Assembly: GCF_038002965.1 (NCBI RefSeq)
Contig: NZ_JBBOOE010000001.1
Location: forward strand, 632,501 to 696,500
DNA from: Robertmurraya sp. FSL R5-0851
GTDB taxonomy: Bacteria; Bacillota; Bacilli; Bacillales; Cytobacillaceae
Reading direction: 5' to 3'
DNA: 64,000 nt
A program made the position numbers and the translations under genes. The first letter of the stretch is position 1. The number at the start of each line of letters is the position of its first letter. Below, one piece after another: positions 25,192 through 34,219 of this stretch. The notes below the pieces were generated by a model. That model saw nothing but the letters and a program-made list of their open reading frames with translations, was not told the origin of the DNA and searched no databases.

Positions 25192-25910
25192 TTAAAGTAA
25201 GTAATCTAAAAAAATCATTTGGTACGAACGAAGTACTAAAATACATTAATGCTGAAATACAACCGCAAGAAGTGGTTGTGGTGATTGGACCATCTGGTTC
25301 AGGAAAGTCGACGTTTCTTCGCTGCTTGAATTTGTTAGAATCCGTAACCGACGGTCATGTATATATTGAAGGTGTCGACCTTACCGATAAAAGCGTGAAT
25401 ATTAATAAAGTAAGACAGAATGTAGGAATGGTATTTCAGCAATTTAACCTATTTCCACATAAAACGGTGATTGAAAATATTGTGATGGCACCAGTGAAGG
25501 TGAAGAAGGTCGATGAAGAAGTGGCTCGTCAAAAGGGTTTAGACCTTTTACGAAAAGTCGGTCTAGAAGATAAAGCTGATGCCTATCCTGATTCATTATC
25601 AGGTGGTCAAAAACAGCGTGTGGCGATTGCAAGAGCACTTGCAATGGAACCAAAAATCATGCTTTTTGATGAACCAACCTCTGCACTAGATCCAGAGATG
25701 GTCGGTGAGGTTCTAGAGGTAATGAAACAGCTAGCAAAAGAAGGCATGACCATGGTAGTGGTGACACATGAAATGGGGTTTGCTAGAGAAGTGGGCGATC
25801 GAGTCATCTTCATGGACGGCGGCTATATTGTGGAAGAAAATGTACCTGAAGAGCTGTTTACCAACCCGCAGCAGGAACGAACAAAATCATTTTTGAGTAA
25901 AGTACTGTAA
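25188..25910 (+). CDS. Amino-acid ABC transporter ATP-binding protein (GlnQ family)
   Basis: 240 residues. Walker [11 protein letters not shown]-loop FQQFNLFPH, signature LSGGQKQR, Walker [15 protein letters not shown] and H-loop VTHEMGFA are all intact. It drives the permease encoded just upstream (ATGA overlap). The family transports polar or basic amino acids; arginine/lysine is suggested by the L-box upstream, but that box belonged to another transporter before the deletion. Confidence 0.95.
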   Translation: MIKVSNLKKSFGTNEVLKYINAEIQPQEVVVVIGPSGSGKSTFLRCLNLLESVTDGHVYIEGVDLTDKSVNINKVRQNVGMVFQQFNLFPHKTVIENIVMAPVKVKKVDEEVARQKGLDLLRKVGLEDKADAYPDSLSGGQKQRVAIARALAMEPKIMLFDEPTSALDPEMVGEVLEVMKQLAKEGMTMVVVTHEMGFAREVGDRVIFMDGGYIVEENVPEELFTNPQQERTKSFLSKVL

Positions 25911-25935
25911 AAGGATGTCACAGGACATCCTTTTT
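25909..25935 (+). terminator. Terminator of the ABC operon
   Basis: AAAAGGATGTC/GACATCCTTTT, 11-bp stem, 4-base loop, T run. Confidence 0.9.
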
Positions 25936-25970
25936 GCATAATTTGTTTTTATTGAGGCACAATAAGTTAA

Positions 25971-26085
25971 GACTCGTAGCTCAAAGAACAGAGCAACCTC
26001 TCGTATCCTTGATACGGGTAGCGTCGTTTATGAGTTAAAGTCCCATCGAGTCGGAAACACAGGTTCTAAGGGACCTGTGTTTTTT
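25971..26085 (+). ncRNA. Candidate tRNA-Lys-like small RNA with own promoter and terminator
   Basis: The 5' end GACTCGTAGCTCA...AGAGCA looks like the acceptor and D-arm of Bacillus tRNA-Lys, and GACTCG (25971-25976) pairs with CGAGTC (26047-26052). GCTC/GAGC forms a D-like arm, a TCGTATC-CTT-GATACGG hairpin presents CTT (Lys anticodon) but with a 3-base loop if fully paired, and ATGAG TTAAAGT CCCAT is a weak T-arm-like element. The D-loop lacks GG and the T-loop lacks the C of TTC, so it is not a normal tRNA. A weak promoter (TTGCAT-17-CACAAT, 25935-25963) precedes it, and a 12-bp terminator stem (26055-26082) with T run follows. Confidence 0.45.
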
Positions 26086-27031
26086 AATATCCCTTTACAA
26101 AATCTACAACATTAATCGGTGGCTTCTCACCATTTATATACTGTCGTAAGTTTGGCAAAAAGATATCTTCCACCACTCGACGGTCATAATATTCAGTTGA
26201 ACCAGAAGTATGAGGAGTAACGATCACATTTTCCATTTCCCATAAAGGACTGTTCTCAGGGAGAGGTTCGACCTCAAATACATCTAATCCGGCCCCTGCG
26301 ATTTCCCCGGTTTGAAGTGCCTGAATCAGATCCTCCTCCACCACAATTTCGCCACGACCAATATTAATGAAAAAGGAGTCAGGCTTCATGAGCTGAAATT
26401 GTTTCTTAGAGAATAATCCTTTTGTGTCCTTCGTTAAAGGGAGGGTAGAAACGACATAATCACATTGTGGAAGGACTGTCTCAAGTTCTGCTGTCGTGTA
26501 CATTTCATCCACATGTTCCTCAGACAAATGGGAGTTCCTTACCCCGAGTACTTTCATTCCAAACGCCTTAGCGATCTTAGCTGTTTCCTTTCCAATGGCT
26601 CCGACACCGATAATACCAATCGTTTTTCCGTGGATCTCAAGCTTTAAGCCAGCATGATGCCAATGTTTTGAAGATTGATTTCGAACATAGGTATGAATAT
26701 TCCGAGTAAGGGCAAGCATCAATCCGAAAATGGTTTCAGAAATGGGAAAGGCATGGACACCATTCGCGCTTGTCACTAGTACTCCGCGCTCATGAAGAGT
26801 GGGAAGAGGTAAATTATTCACACCGGCACTCCAAGTTTGCACCCATTTCAGAGTAGAGGAGTCTCCTAAAAGGTCTTTAATATCCTTTTTCCATCCTAAA
26901 ATGATTTCAGCGGTAGGAATATGTTCTTTATAGATTTCTTTTCCCACAACAATTTCCCAGTCTGGTAAAACAGCTTGTATTTCGTTAACATATACTTGTT
27001 CCAGATTATGAGTAATGACAAGTTTTCTCAA
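26084..27031 (-). CDS. D-2-hydroxyacid dehydrogenase (NAD-dependent)
   Basis: 315 residues. The Rossmann motif GVGAIGKETAKIAKAFG lies in the middle; catalytic residues are in INIGRGEIVVEEDL (Arg), FEVEPLPENSPLW (Glu) and NVIVTPHTSG (His). The family reduces or oxidises 2-keto/2-hydroxy acids (glyoxylate, hydroxypyruvate, phosphoglycerate and others). A TTG start at 27031 is chosen because AGGTG lies 6 bases upstream and the protein then begins with the expected strand RKLVITHNL. Single gene. Confidence 0.92.
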   Translation of the reverse strand: MRKLVITHNLEQVYVNEIQAVLPDWEIVVGKEIYKEHIPTAEIILGWKKDIKDLLGDSSTLKWVQTWSAGVNNLPLPTLHERGVLVTSANGVHAFPISETIFGLMLALTRNIHTYVRNQSSKHWHHAGLKLEIHGKTIGIIGVGAIGKETAKIAKAFGMKVLGVRNSHLSEEHVDEMYTTAELETVLPQCDYVVSTLPLTKDTKGLFSKKQFQLMKPDSFFINIGRGEIVVEEDLIQALQTGEIAGAGLDVFEVEPLPENSPLWEMENVIVTPHTSGSTEYYDRRVVEDIFLPNLRQYINGEKPPINVVDFVKGY

Positions 27032-27159
27032 AGAGTGGCACCTACTTTTTTGAAAATTTCGATATTCTAAATATAACATATAAAAGTAGTGACCCGCTAA
27101 TCTGAGAAATATGATAAAGTAGTCTTTACATTCAAAAAGTCAGCAGTAAGGTGATAAAA

Positions 27160-27918
27160 GTGGAGAAAAAGCAAGTCGTGTACGACATTATGGAAGTATG
27201 TTTATTAGCAGGGAGAATCATGCTCCAAAGCGGGGCTGAAACATACCGAGTAGAAGACACAATGGAGAGAATCGCTCGAGCCTTTGGAGTTAGAGAGGCC
27301 CATTGTTTTGTCACACCAACAGGCATTATTTTTTCAATTGAAAGCACAGAGCCTACCAAAACAAAGCTTGTGCGCATTACAGAAAGAACAACGGATCTTC
27401 ATAAAGTGGCTTTGGTAAACGGGGTTTCTCGTCGGATAACGAGTGGAGAGCTTGATATAGAGGATGCTTTTCGTGCGTTAACAGAGGTAGAGGAATCCCA
27501 ATTAACGTATTCAACTACTATTCAAATCCTTGCAGCAGCAATGGCGAGTGGTTGCTTTTTAATTATGTTTAATGGTAGCTGGAACGATTTTCTGCCAGCC
27601 TGTCTAACAGGTGGGCTTGGGTTTACGAGTGTGATGTACTTTCACAGAATGGTCCCGATTAAGTTTTTTTCTGAGTTTATTGGTTCGATTATTATTGGTA
27701 TTCTTTCCTTTTTATTTGTTCATATGGGTATAGGTGTAGAGTTAGATAAAATTATCATCGGATCTGTCATGCCGCTCGTTCCGGGTTTACTTTTAACCAA
27801 TGCCGTTAGAGACTTAATGGCGGGACATTTGGTTTCAGGTATATCTAAAGGGGCAGAAGCGTTACTAACCGCTTTTGCGATCGGGTCAGGCATTGCTGTT
27901 GTATTATCATTTCTTTAA
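27160..27918 (+). CDS. Threonine/serine exporter family protein, ThrE/YjjP part
   Basis: About 252 residues. The N-terminal 110 residues are soluble (VMEVCLLAG-like start, GAETYRVEDTMERIARAFG, FVTPTGI, followed by THR..R-type LVRITERTTDLHKV), and the C-terminal half has five hydrophobic helices. Together with the next gene it makes the two-part YjjP/YjjB exporter, a split ThrE. GTG at 27160 is preferred since AAGGTGAT overlaps the earlier GTG. The two genes are 16 bp apart. Confidence 0.9.
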   Translation: MEKKQVVYDIMEVCLLAGRIMLQSGAETYRVEDTMERIARAFGVREAHCFVTPTGIIFSIESTEPTKTKLVRITERTTDLHKVALVNGVSRRITSGELDIEDAFRALTEVEESQLTYSTTIQILAAAMASGCFLIMFNGSWNDFLPACLTGGLGFTSVMYFHRMVPIKFFSEFIGSIIIGILSFLFVHMGIGVELDKIIIGSVMPLVPGLLLTNAVRDLMAGHLVSGISKGAEALLTAFAIGSGIAVVLSFL

Positions 27919-27934
27919 AAGGGGCGATAAGCCA

Positions 27935-28378
27935 ATGTACATTCTTCAACATCTGCTATTTAGTTTTTTGGCCGCCGCCGCTTTTGGTATTATTTTTAAC
28001 GCTCCTAAAACTTCCTTAATTCAATCCGGTTTTGTTGGGATGCTTGGATGGATTATATATATTCTCTTTACGATGAACGGTGCTGATGCAGTGAATGCTA
28101 CGTTAGTGGCATCCTTCGTGATTGCTGTGGCCAGTCAGGTGTTTGCTAAGCTGTATCGAACGCCGATTATCATATTTATCGTTGCTGGAATCATCCCGCT
28201 TGTTCCGGGCGGAATGGCATATGATGCAATGCGAAACTTTGTTGAAAATGACTATAATATTGCGTTAGCCCTTGCGGCAAAAGCTTTCTTGATTTCAGGG
28301 GCGATTGCGATGGGAATCGTTTTTTCAGAAGTAATTAATCAGCTTATTCGAAAGACAGCCATCATCAGAAAGAGCTAA
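27935..28378 (+). CDS. Threonine/serine exporter family protein, YjjB part
   Basis: 147 residues and five helices, including IPLVPGGMAYDAMRNFVENDY, the conserved ThrE_2 motif. The start ATG at 27935 follows AAAGGGGCGATAAG. It forms a heteromeric exporter with the upstream YjjP-type protein; the physiological substrate (Thr, Ser or dicarboxylates in some members) is not shown by sequence. Confidence 0.9.
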   Translation: MYILQHLLFSFLAAAAFGIIFNAPKTSLIQSGFVGMLGWIIYILFTMNGADAVNATLVASFVIAVASQVFAKLYRTPIIIFIVAGIIPLVPGGMAYDAMRNFVENDYNIALALAAKAFLISGAIAMGIVFSEVINQLIRKTAIIRKS

Positions 28379-28462
28379 GACTGATTCAAGGATTTGCCAA
28401 GTTGGAATCCGAATGTCCCCTTCTCTTTTTGCTTACCCTATCAATAGGGGAGGTGTGATACC

Positions 28463-28621
28463 ATGGCACAAGACGTTTTATGTGAAGTCAGTAATTGTGT
28501 GTACAACGAAGAAGGAATGAAGTGTGCGGCAGAGCAAATCTTCATTGTAAGCCATCGCGGTAAAGAAGCGGATACGAGCCGTGAAACAGATTGTAAAACA
28601 TTCGAACCTGAAGGATTATAA
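28463..28621 (+). CDS. DUF1540 small Cys-containing protein
   Basis: 52 residues, MAQDVLCEVSNCVYNEEGMK and CAAEQIFIV..., with four cysteines in the DUF1540 spacing (LCEVSNCVYN..GMKC...DCKTFEP). GGGGAGGTG lies 7-10 bases before the ATG, and a strong terminator follows. The family binds metal in some members and is frequent in spore formers; role unknown. Confidence 0.88.
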   Translation: MAQDVLCEVSNCVYNEEGMKCAAEQIFIVSHRGKEADTSRETDCKTFEPEGL

Positions 28622-28625
28622 GAAT

Positions 28626-28657
28626 AAAAAGACAGCGCGAGCGAGCGCTGTCTTTTT
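28626..28657 (+). terminator. Terminator after DUF1540 gene
   Basis: 13-bp stem AAAAAGACAGCGC/GCGCTGTCTTTTT with a 6-base loop. Confidence 0.92.
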
Positions 28658-28777
28658 ATTTGCGTAAAAATAGAGTTTCGGAATTTCCTACCAAATCAGC
28701 ATAATTCACCCACAAGTAACAAATGATATACAAAAGTGGCATGAGAGTTAATTTTTATCGGATAAGGATGATTGCTG

Positions 28778-29008
28778 TTGGTAACCTTTTTGTTTACTTT
28801 CTTATTGCTAGCCTCTATCGGAGTGATTACCATGTTTGATCTATATTTATATGAACGTTCGTTAATGTCAATTTTAAATGCAAATATTTTCTTTGAAAAA
28901 GGGACAAGTCAATGGATGTTGTTTGTGAATTTAATAGCCGGATTGATCTACGGTATGGTGGTAGATTACCGGTTTAGGAAAAGTAAAAAATCAAGTAAAC
29001 CGTCATGA
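28778..29008 (+). CDS. Small two-helix membrane protein of ger operon (D-subunit type)
   Basis: About 76 residues with two hydrophobic helices (about 1-22 and 45-62) separated by a short polar loop, and a Lys/Ser-rich tail. The TTG at 28778 has AAGGATGA 6 bases upstream; TTG 28772 is too close. Its stop overlaps the GerB-type start by 4 bases. Small two-helix D subunits accompany some ger operons (gerKD in B. subtilis) and modulate germination; that assignment is by position and topology only. Confidence 0.7.
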   Translation: MVTFLFTFLLLASIGVITMFDLYLYERSLMSILNANIFFEKGTSQWMLFVNLIAGLIYGMVVDYRFRKSKKSSKPS

Positions 29009-30117
29009 AAAATATACTTGTCGAGAAGTTGTCCCTTTGGCAATTATTTATATTGATTTTTATTTTTGAAATTGGAAGTGCGGCCGTAGTAAGTACGGGG
29101 AATGATGCAAACCAGGATGCTTGGATTGCGTTTGGATTAGCCATGTTCTTTGGGTTGGGGTTAGCCTTGATGTATTATTTTATGCTCTCAAGGTTACCGG
29201 GAAAAAATCTCTTTGAAATTTTCCAGTTTTGCTTTGGAAAGTGGTTAGGCAATTTATTCACTTTACTGTATATTATGTACTTTCTTTATATTGCTTCCCG
29301 TGTTCTTCGCGACTTTTGTGAACTGATAGTTTCGTTTATTTTTGACGAGACGCCGATTGAGTTTATAGCGATAACCATGTTACTCGTGATTATGTATATG
29401 TTGTATTTAGGAATTGAGGTAATGGGAAGAACCAGTGAAGTGTTCATGCCCTATTTTTTCTCCTTTATCATTATCATCGGTATAGCTGTTTTTATCACGG
29501 GTGAAATGGAATTTGAAAATTTGTTTCCGATTCTCGGCGATGGATTTAAACCGGTGATGAAAGCTGTTTTTCCACAGCTATTAACTTTTCCTTTTGGAGA
29601 ATTAATTGCTTTTACGATGATTATCCCGTACACATCGAAATTTAAAAAAGCAAAAAAAGTAACTCTGCTTGCTGTTATGGCAAGTGGAGTCATGCTTATT
29701 TACAATGCTATCTTACAAATTACCACTCTTGGTGTAGAGGCGAGAGCAAGATCGAATTTTCCTCTGTTATCGTCGGCTCGGGAAATATCATTATTAGAGT
29801 TTATCGAACGGGTCGATCTCATCGTTGTTTTCATCGTTATGTTTGGAATTATTGTTAAAGTAAGTGTGTTTTTCTATGGAGCATTAAAAGGATTAGAGCT
29901 CATAAGCAATCGACCCTATCGGATGTACGTGGTACCGATTGGAACGATTATTGCATTTATCTCAGTGAAAATTAGTGATAATTTTGCTGAACATATTGAA
30001 GAGGGTCTAATCGTCGTTCCATTGTTTATGCATGTCCCGTTTCAATTATTTTTTCCGTTGATGGTCCTACCAATTCTCCTATGGAAAACAAGAAAGAGCA
30101 AGGAGGAAAGAAAATGA
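29005..30117 (+). CDS. Spore germination permease, GerB (GerAB/GerKB) family
   Basis: 370 residues, ten membrane helices of the APC-like GerB fold (FEIGSAAVVSTGNDANQDAW near the start, helix 6 region FPFGELIAFTMIIP). The B subunit binds the germinant in the spore inner membrane. It overlaps the D-like gene before it and the GerA-type gene after it by 4 bases each. No SigG promoter could be assigned with confidence upstream. Confidence 0.93.
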   Translation: MKNILVEKLSLWQLFILIFIFEIGSAAVVSTGNDANQDAWIAFGLAMFFGLGLALMYYFMLSRLPGKNLFEIFQFCFGKWLGNLFTLLYIMYFLYIASRVLRDFCELIVSFIFDETPIEFIAITMLLVIMYMLYLGIEVMGRTSEVFMPYFFSFIIIIGIAVFITGEMEFENLFPILGDGFKPVMKAVFPQLLTFPFGELIAFTMIIPYTSKFKKAKKVTLLAVMASGVMLIYNAILQITTLGVEARARSNFPLLSSAREISLLEFIERVDLIVVFIVMFGIIVKVSVFFYGALKGLELISNRPYRMYVVPIGTIIAFISVKISDNFAEHIEEGLIVVPLFMHVPFQLFFPLMVLPILLWKTRKSKEERK

Positions 30118-31703
30118 GTTTGTTCAGTTCATTGTTTTCAAGAAAAAAGAATAAGAACAACGGAAAACCAACAGAGGAAGAGCTTTTTGAACAGCAGGAT
30201 GTACCAAAGCAATATTATAATCAAGTGGAAAAAAATAAAAAGCTTTTAGAAGAGCTGTTCAAGGGAACCTTTGACTTTAAGTGTGAACTCATTAAAATTG
30301 GAGGACAGAAAGCTTATATAACGTATTTAAGCACCATGACTGACAAAAATGAGCTGTCAAATCGAGTCATTCAGAGTGCAACTAATCATCCAAACGATAG
30401 TTCATTCAGTAATATGATTGAAATGAGAGAGCTTTATTTTCCTTCGATTGATTATAAAGTGGCGGAAAACTTTCATCGAGTGGTATGGGGGATATTAAAC
30501 GGGGAAGCAATCATTATGGTCGATGGGTACTCTGAAGCACTTTCATTAGGGATTGGATTGCCAGAGCAACGGGCCATTTCAGAGCCTAGCACACAGACAA
30601 TCATTCGTGGACCGAAGGACGGTTTTGTAGAAGGATTGCCAGTTAATCTGTTATTAGTCAGAAAGCGCCTGAAAAATCCTCGACTTAAGTTTGAAATTTT
30701 CCAAATGGGGAGGGATTCAAAAACCAATGTGGCACTTGGGTATATTAATGACATTGCCAATGAAGATCTCTTAAGAGAAGTAAGAAAACGATTGAATCAG
30801 ATCGATGTAGGTGCCTTACTGGATTCAGGAAATGTCGAAGAATTTATTGTCGATAAAACCCTTACTCCCTTTCCACTCGTGTATAACACCGAACGACCTG
30901 ATAGTATTTGCGGACACTTATTAGAGGGGAAAATGGCCATATTTGTAGATGGTAGCCCCTTTGTATTAACGGTACCCACTCTATTTATTGATTTTTTTCA
31001 GGCATCCGAGGATTATTATCAGCCATTTATTATGCCAAGTTTTATTAGGATCGTTAGATATTCGTCTTTCATGTTTGCCCTTTTATTTCCATCCTTATAT
31101 GTTGCTATTTCCACCTTTCACCATGAACTTATGCCCACACAGTTATTGATTAGTGTTCAAGCACAACGGGAGGGTGTACCATTCCCGGCTGTTATTGAAA
31201 TCATGATTATGGAGCTTTCCTTTGAAGTGTTGAGAGAAGCTGGAGTACGGATGCCAAGGGTGGTTGGGCAAACTGTTTCTATTGTTGGGGCACTCGTTAT
31301 AGGGCAAGCGGCTGCAGAGGCGGGGCTGGTGTCAAATGTTCTCATTATTGTCGTCGCTTTTACCGCTATTGCTAGCTTTGTATCACCTATCTATAGCTTT
31401 TCTATTGCCACGCGCTTGCTCCGTTTTGTTGTTATTTTTATCGCGGCCTTTATCGGGTTATATGGTGTTCTATTATTTTTAATCGTTATGGTTATTCATT
31501 TAGTCAGTCTTCGGTCCTTTGGTATTCCCTATTTGGCACCAGTGGCACCGTTTCAACCAAGAAATCAGGATGATGTATTTGTTCGTGTGCCGATATGGTT
31601 AAATAAAAATCGACCTTCGTATTTATATCCAAAATCACCTGTCAGAAGTGAAGAAAATAATCAGCCAAGTCCTCCAGACCAACCATTAGGAGGACAAAAA
31701 TGA
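30114..31703 (+). CDS. Spore germination protein, GerA (GerAA/GerKA) family
   Basis: 529 residues: an N-terminal hydrophilic domain of about 300 residues (with GPKDGFVEGLPVNLLLVRKR) and a C-terminal domain with five helices (RIVRYSSFMFALLFPSLYVA onwards, PFPAVIEIMIMELSFEVLREAG). A subunits form the pentameric ion channel of the germinant receptor. AAGGAGGAAAG precedes the ATG at 30114. The C-terminal tail is Pro/Gln-rich. Confidence 0.94.
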   Translation: MSLFSSLFSRKKNKNNGKPTEEELFEQQDVPKQYYNQVEKNKKLLEELFKGTFDFKCELIKIGGQKAYITYLSTMTDKNELSNRVIQSATNHPNDSSFSNMIEMRELYFPSIDYKVAENFHRVVWGILNGEAIIMVDGYSEALSLGIGLPEQRAISEPSTQTIIRGPKDGFVEGLPVNLLLVRKRLKNPRLKFEIFQMGRDSKTNVALGYINDIANEDLLREVRKRLNQIDVGALLDSGNVEEFIVDKTLTPFPLVYNTERPDSICGHLLEGKMAIFVDGSPFVLTVPTLFIDFFQASEDYYQPFIMPSFIRIVRYSSFMFALLFPSLYVAISTFHHELMPTQLLISVQAQREGVPFPAVIEIMIMELSFEVLREAGVRMPRVVGQTVSIVGALVIGQAAAEAGLVSNVLIIVVAFTAIASFVSPIYSFSIATRLLRFVVIFIAAFIGLYGVLLFLIVMVIHLVSLRSFGIPYLAPVAPFQPRNQDDVFVRVPIWLNKNRPSYLYPKSPVRSEENNQPSPPDQPLGGQK

Positions 31704-32917
31704 AAATCAAACATGCATTATCCATATGGGGATGTGTCGTTATGTTAGCCGGCTGTTGGGATCGAATTGAATTGAACGATGTTTCCATTGTCACAGGGCT
31801 TGCGGTTGATGAGGGAAAGAACAGTAAATACAGATTAACCATCGAGATCGTGAATGCAGCTCAATTTTCAAAAAATCAAATGGGTGGGCAGGCTACTCCG
31901 GCCTTAACTTACTCACTTGAAGGAAATTCGGTATCTGAGCTTCTCCATAAAATGAATATTGGAATGACAAGACGATTAATTTTTTCACACACGAGGGTTT
32001 TATATATCAGTGAAGAAATTGCAAAGAAAGGGATATTGGAATTTATTGATTATCTTGATCGAAGTGGTCAGTTTCGTAATGACTTTAACATCATGGTAAC
32101 AAAAGGTGAAAAAGCAGAAGAATTTGCAAAGGTGACATATCCCACCCAAAAGGTTCCATCTTTAAAAATACACAGACAAACACAATCTTTTAATGAAGAG
32201 TGGGGAGGAGACCCGGGAGTAAGACTGACCGATTTTATTTCCGCTTTAACATCCAAGGGTCGCAATCCTGTATCAGCTACATTAGTGCTTACAGGGGACC
32301 CCAAAAAAGGAGCAAGCTCTGAAAATAATATGAAGACGGAAATGGATGCGCTTGTAGAAATGGATGGGATGGCTGTTTTCCGAGACGACCGATTAGTTGG
32401 ATATTTAAGTGTGGACGAAACAAGAAATTACTACTGGACGCAAAAGCTAAAGAAAACCAGTATGAGTATACCTTGTTCGGGCGAGGAAAAAAAACCTGAG
32501 GATGAAAGGTATATCGCTGTAACTGTGACAGAAACACATAACAAACTAAAAGTCGATTTCGAGAATGGCAAGCCTGTTTTAAAGGTGATAATCAATGGTG
32601 AAACAAGAATTGAAGCCACTCAATGTATGAATGATTTGACCAAAATTGGAACATACGAGGATTTTGAAAAGAAAATCAATCGTTATGTAGCAAACGATAT
32701 AAAGGAAACAATCAAGAAAGTTCAAACAGAGTTTGGTGTTGATATATTTGGTTTTGGAGAGGCATTGAATCGTCAACATCATAAAGAGTACAAAAAAGTG
32801 GAAGATCACTGGGATGAAGTATTTGCACAAGCTGACGTAGAAGTTGATACCAATCTTCATTTAAGAAGATCTGGTGTTAGAGGGAAAACCTTTATTACAG
32901 AAATTCCAAGAGAATAG
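31700..32917 (+). CDS. Germinant receptor lipoprotein, Ger(x)C family
   Basis: 405 residues. The lipobox is LAGC (Cys 19), followed by WDRIELND, which opens nearly all GerC proteins; GLAVDE and MTRRLIFSHTRVLYI follow. The C-terminal domain (about 220-395) is the Ger(x)C barrel. It overlaps the GerA-type gene by 4 bases and closes the operon, giving the order D-like, B, A, C. Confidence 0.94.
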   Translation: MKIKHALSIWGCVVMLAGCWDRIELNDVSIVTGLAVDEGKNSKYRLTIEIVNAAQFSKNQMGGQATPALTYSLEGNSVSELLHKMNIGMTRRLIFSHTRVLYISEEIAKKGILEFIDYLDRSGQFRNDFNIMVTKGEKAEEFAKVTYPTQKVPSLKIHRQTQSFNEEWGGDPGVRLTDFISALTSKGRNPVSATLVLTGDPKKGASSENNMKTEMDALVEMDGMAVFRDDRLVGYLSVDETRNYYWTQKLKKTSMSIPCSGEEKKPEDERYIAVTVTETHNKLKVDFENGKPVLKVIINGETRIEATQCMNDLTKIGTYEDFEKKINRYVANDIKETIKKVQTEFGVDIFGFGEALNRQHHKEYKKVEDHWDEVFAQADVEVDTNLHLRRSGVRGKTFITEIPRE

Positions 32918-33002
32918 ACATTGTGGGGTCTTTCCGCTAGTATTTATATAGGTTTATAAGAGAAGAGCTGAAATAGATCAGCTTTGATTAAAGGAGAAGC
33001 AT

Positions 33003-34145
33003 ATGAGTACGACAATTGTAAACGAGCTACAGCCATTTATACAAGATGTATGGACAAAAGAAGGATTTAAGGAGTTAACGAGTGTTCAGACAAAAGCCGT
33101 TCCTTTTATCGTAGAAGGGAAAGATGTGATAGCGGAGTCACCAACAGGGACGGGAAAAACACTAGCGTATCTTCTACCGGTATTAAATAAAATTGATCCA
33201 GAGAAACGAACGATTCAAGCAGTCATTATGGCTTCCTCGCAGGAGCTTGTTATGCAAATCCTTTCTGAGATCCAAAAATGGAGTGAAGGAAGCGGAATTC
33301 GTTCTGCCTCTTTTATCGGAGGAGCAAACGTCAAGCGCCAGCTCGAAAAGCTAAAGAAACAGCCCCATATTATTGCGGGAACCCCTGGACGGATGATGGA
33401 ACTGATTGCACAAAAGAAAATCAAAATGCATGAGGTAAAAACGATTGTACTGGACGAAGGTGACCAGCTTTTAACAAAGGAGCATCTACAGACAGTAAAG
33501 AATATTGTAAAATCCTCTCAGGCGGATCGCCAAGTGGTTCTATTTTCAGCGACTCTTCCGGAGCATTCTGTGACTTTAGCGAAGGAATTAACGAAGGATG
33601 CTGAGGTTATTAAAGTAACAAAAGATGAGACGATTGAGTCTGGTAGGGTTGACCATGTGTATTTTGCTGCGGAACAACGCGATAAAATTAAGCTGCTTGA
33701 AAAAATATCGCGCTTGGAAGAGGTAAGTGTCCTAGTATTCATTAAAGATATCGGAAACCTGAATGTAGTATCAGAAAAGCTTGCCTTTCAACATGTAAAA
33801 GCATCTGTTTTACATAGTGATTTAAACAAGGACAAACGTAAAAATGCTTTGAAGGATTTTCGAACAGGCAAGGTGAATATGCTGCTTGCTACGGATGTTG
33901 CAGCAAGAGGGTTAGACATAAAAGGCATCACACATGTGGTTCATTATGATTTCCCTAGAGATATTGAGCAATATGTACATCGATCAGGACGTACAGGAAG
34001 ATTTGGTGCAGAAGGTACGGTTATTTCTTTAGTAAATGAACGTGAGGAAAGAGATTTAAAGAGATTTTCTAGAGAGTTAAAAAAGGGTGTTGTAAAAAAG
34101 GTGTTTTTTAAAGGTCAAATGGTGGATGCGGATTCAAGAAAGTAA
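33003..34145 (+). CDS. DEAD-box RNA helicase (YfmL/CshC type)
   Basis: 380 residues with both RecA domains and only a short tail. Motif Q/GFKELTSVQ, motif I SPTGTGKT, Ib TPGR, III SATLPE, V RGLDIKGITHVVHYD and VI HRSGRTGRFG are clear. Motif II reads DEGD rather than DEAD, and motif Ia is ASSQELV in place of PTRELA. The length and these variants fit the small YfmL-like helicases involved in ribosome assembly or cold growth. AAGGAGAAGC precedes the ATG. Confidence 0.92.
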   Translation: MSTTIVNELQPFIQDVWTKEGFKELTSVQTKAVPFIVEGKDVIAESPTGTGKTLAYLLPVLNKIDPEKRTIQAVIMASSQELVMQILSEIQKWSEGSGIRSASFIGGANVKRQLEKLKKQPHIIAGTPGRMMELIAQKKIKMHEVKTIVLDEGDQLLTKEHLQTVKNIVKSSQADRQVVLFSATLPEHSVTLAKELTKDAEVIKVTKDETIESGRVDHVYFAAEQRDKIKLLEKISRLEEVSVLVFIKDIGNLNVVSEKLAFQHVKASVLHSDLNKDKRKNALKDFRTGKVNMLLATDVAARGLDIKGITHVVHYDFPRDIEQYVHRSGRTGRFGAEGTVISLVNEREERDLKRFSRELKKGVVKKVFFKGQMVDADSRK

Positions 34146-34149
34146 GATG

Positions 34150-34178
34150 CAAGGAGTGGGAGGAATTCCCACTCCTTG
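34150..34178 (+). terminator. Hairpin after helicase gene
   Basis: 12-bp perfect stem CAAGGAGTGGGA/TCCCACTCCTTG with a 5-base loop, 5 bp past the stop; the T run is poor, so it may be a weak terminator or a 3'-end stabiliser. Confidence 0.65.
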
Positions 34179-34219
34179 TTGTATAATAAAGCTATATTTT
34201 AAAAAAAGGGGTTGGAGGA

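Noticed and set aside
25971..26052. Normal tRNA-Lys gene
   Set aside because: D-loop lacks GG, T-loop lacks TTC, anticodon stem pairs through the loop, and the variable part is too long; kept only as a tRNA-like candidate.
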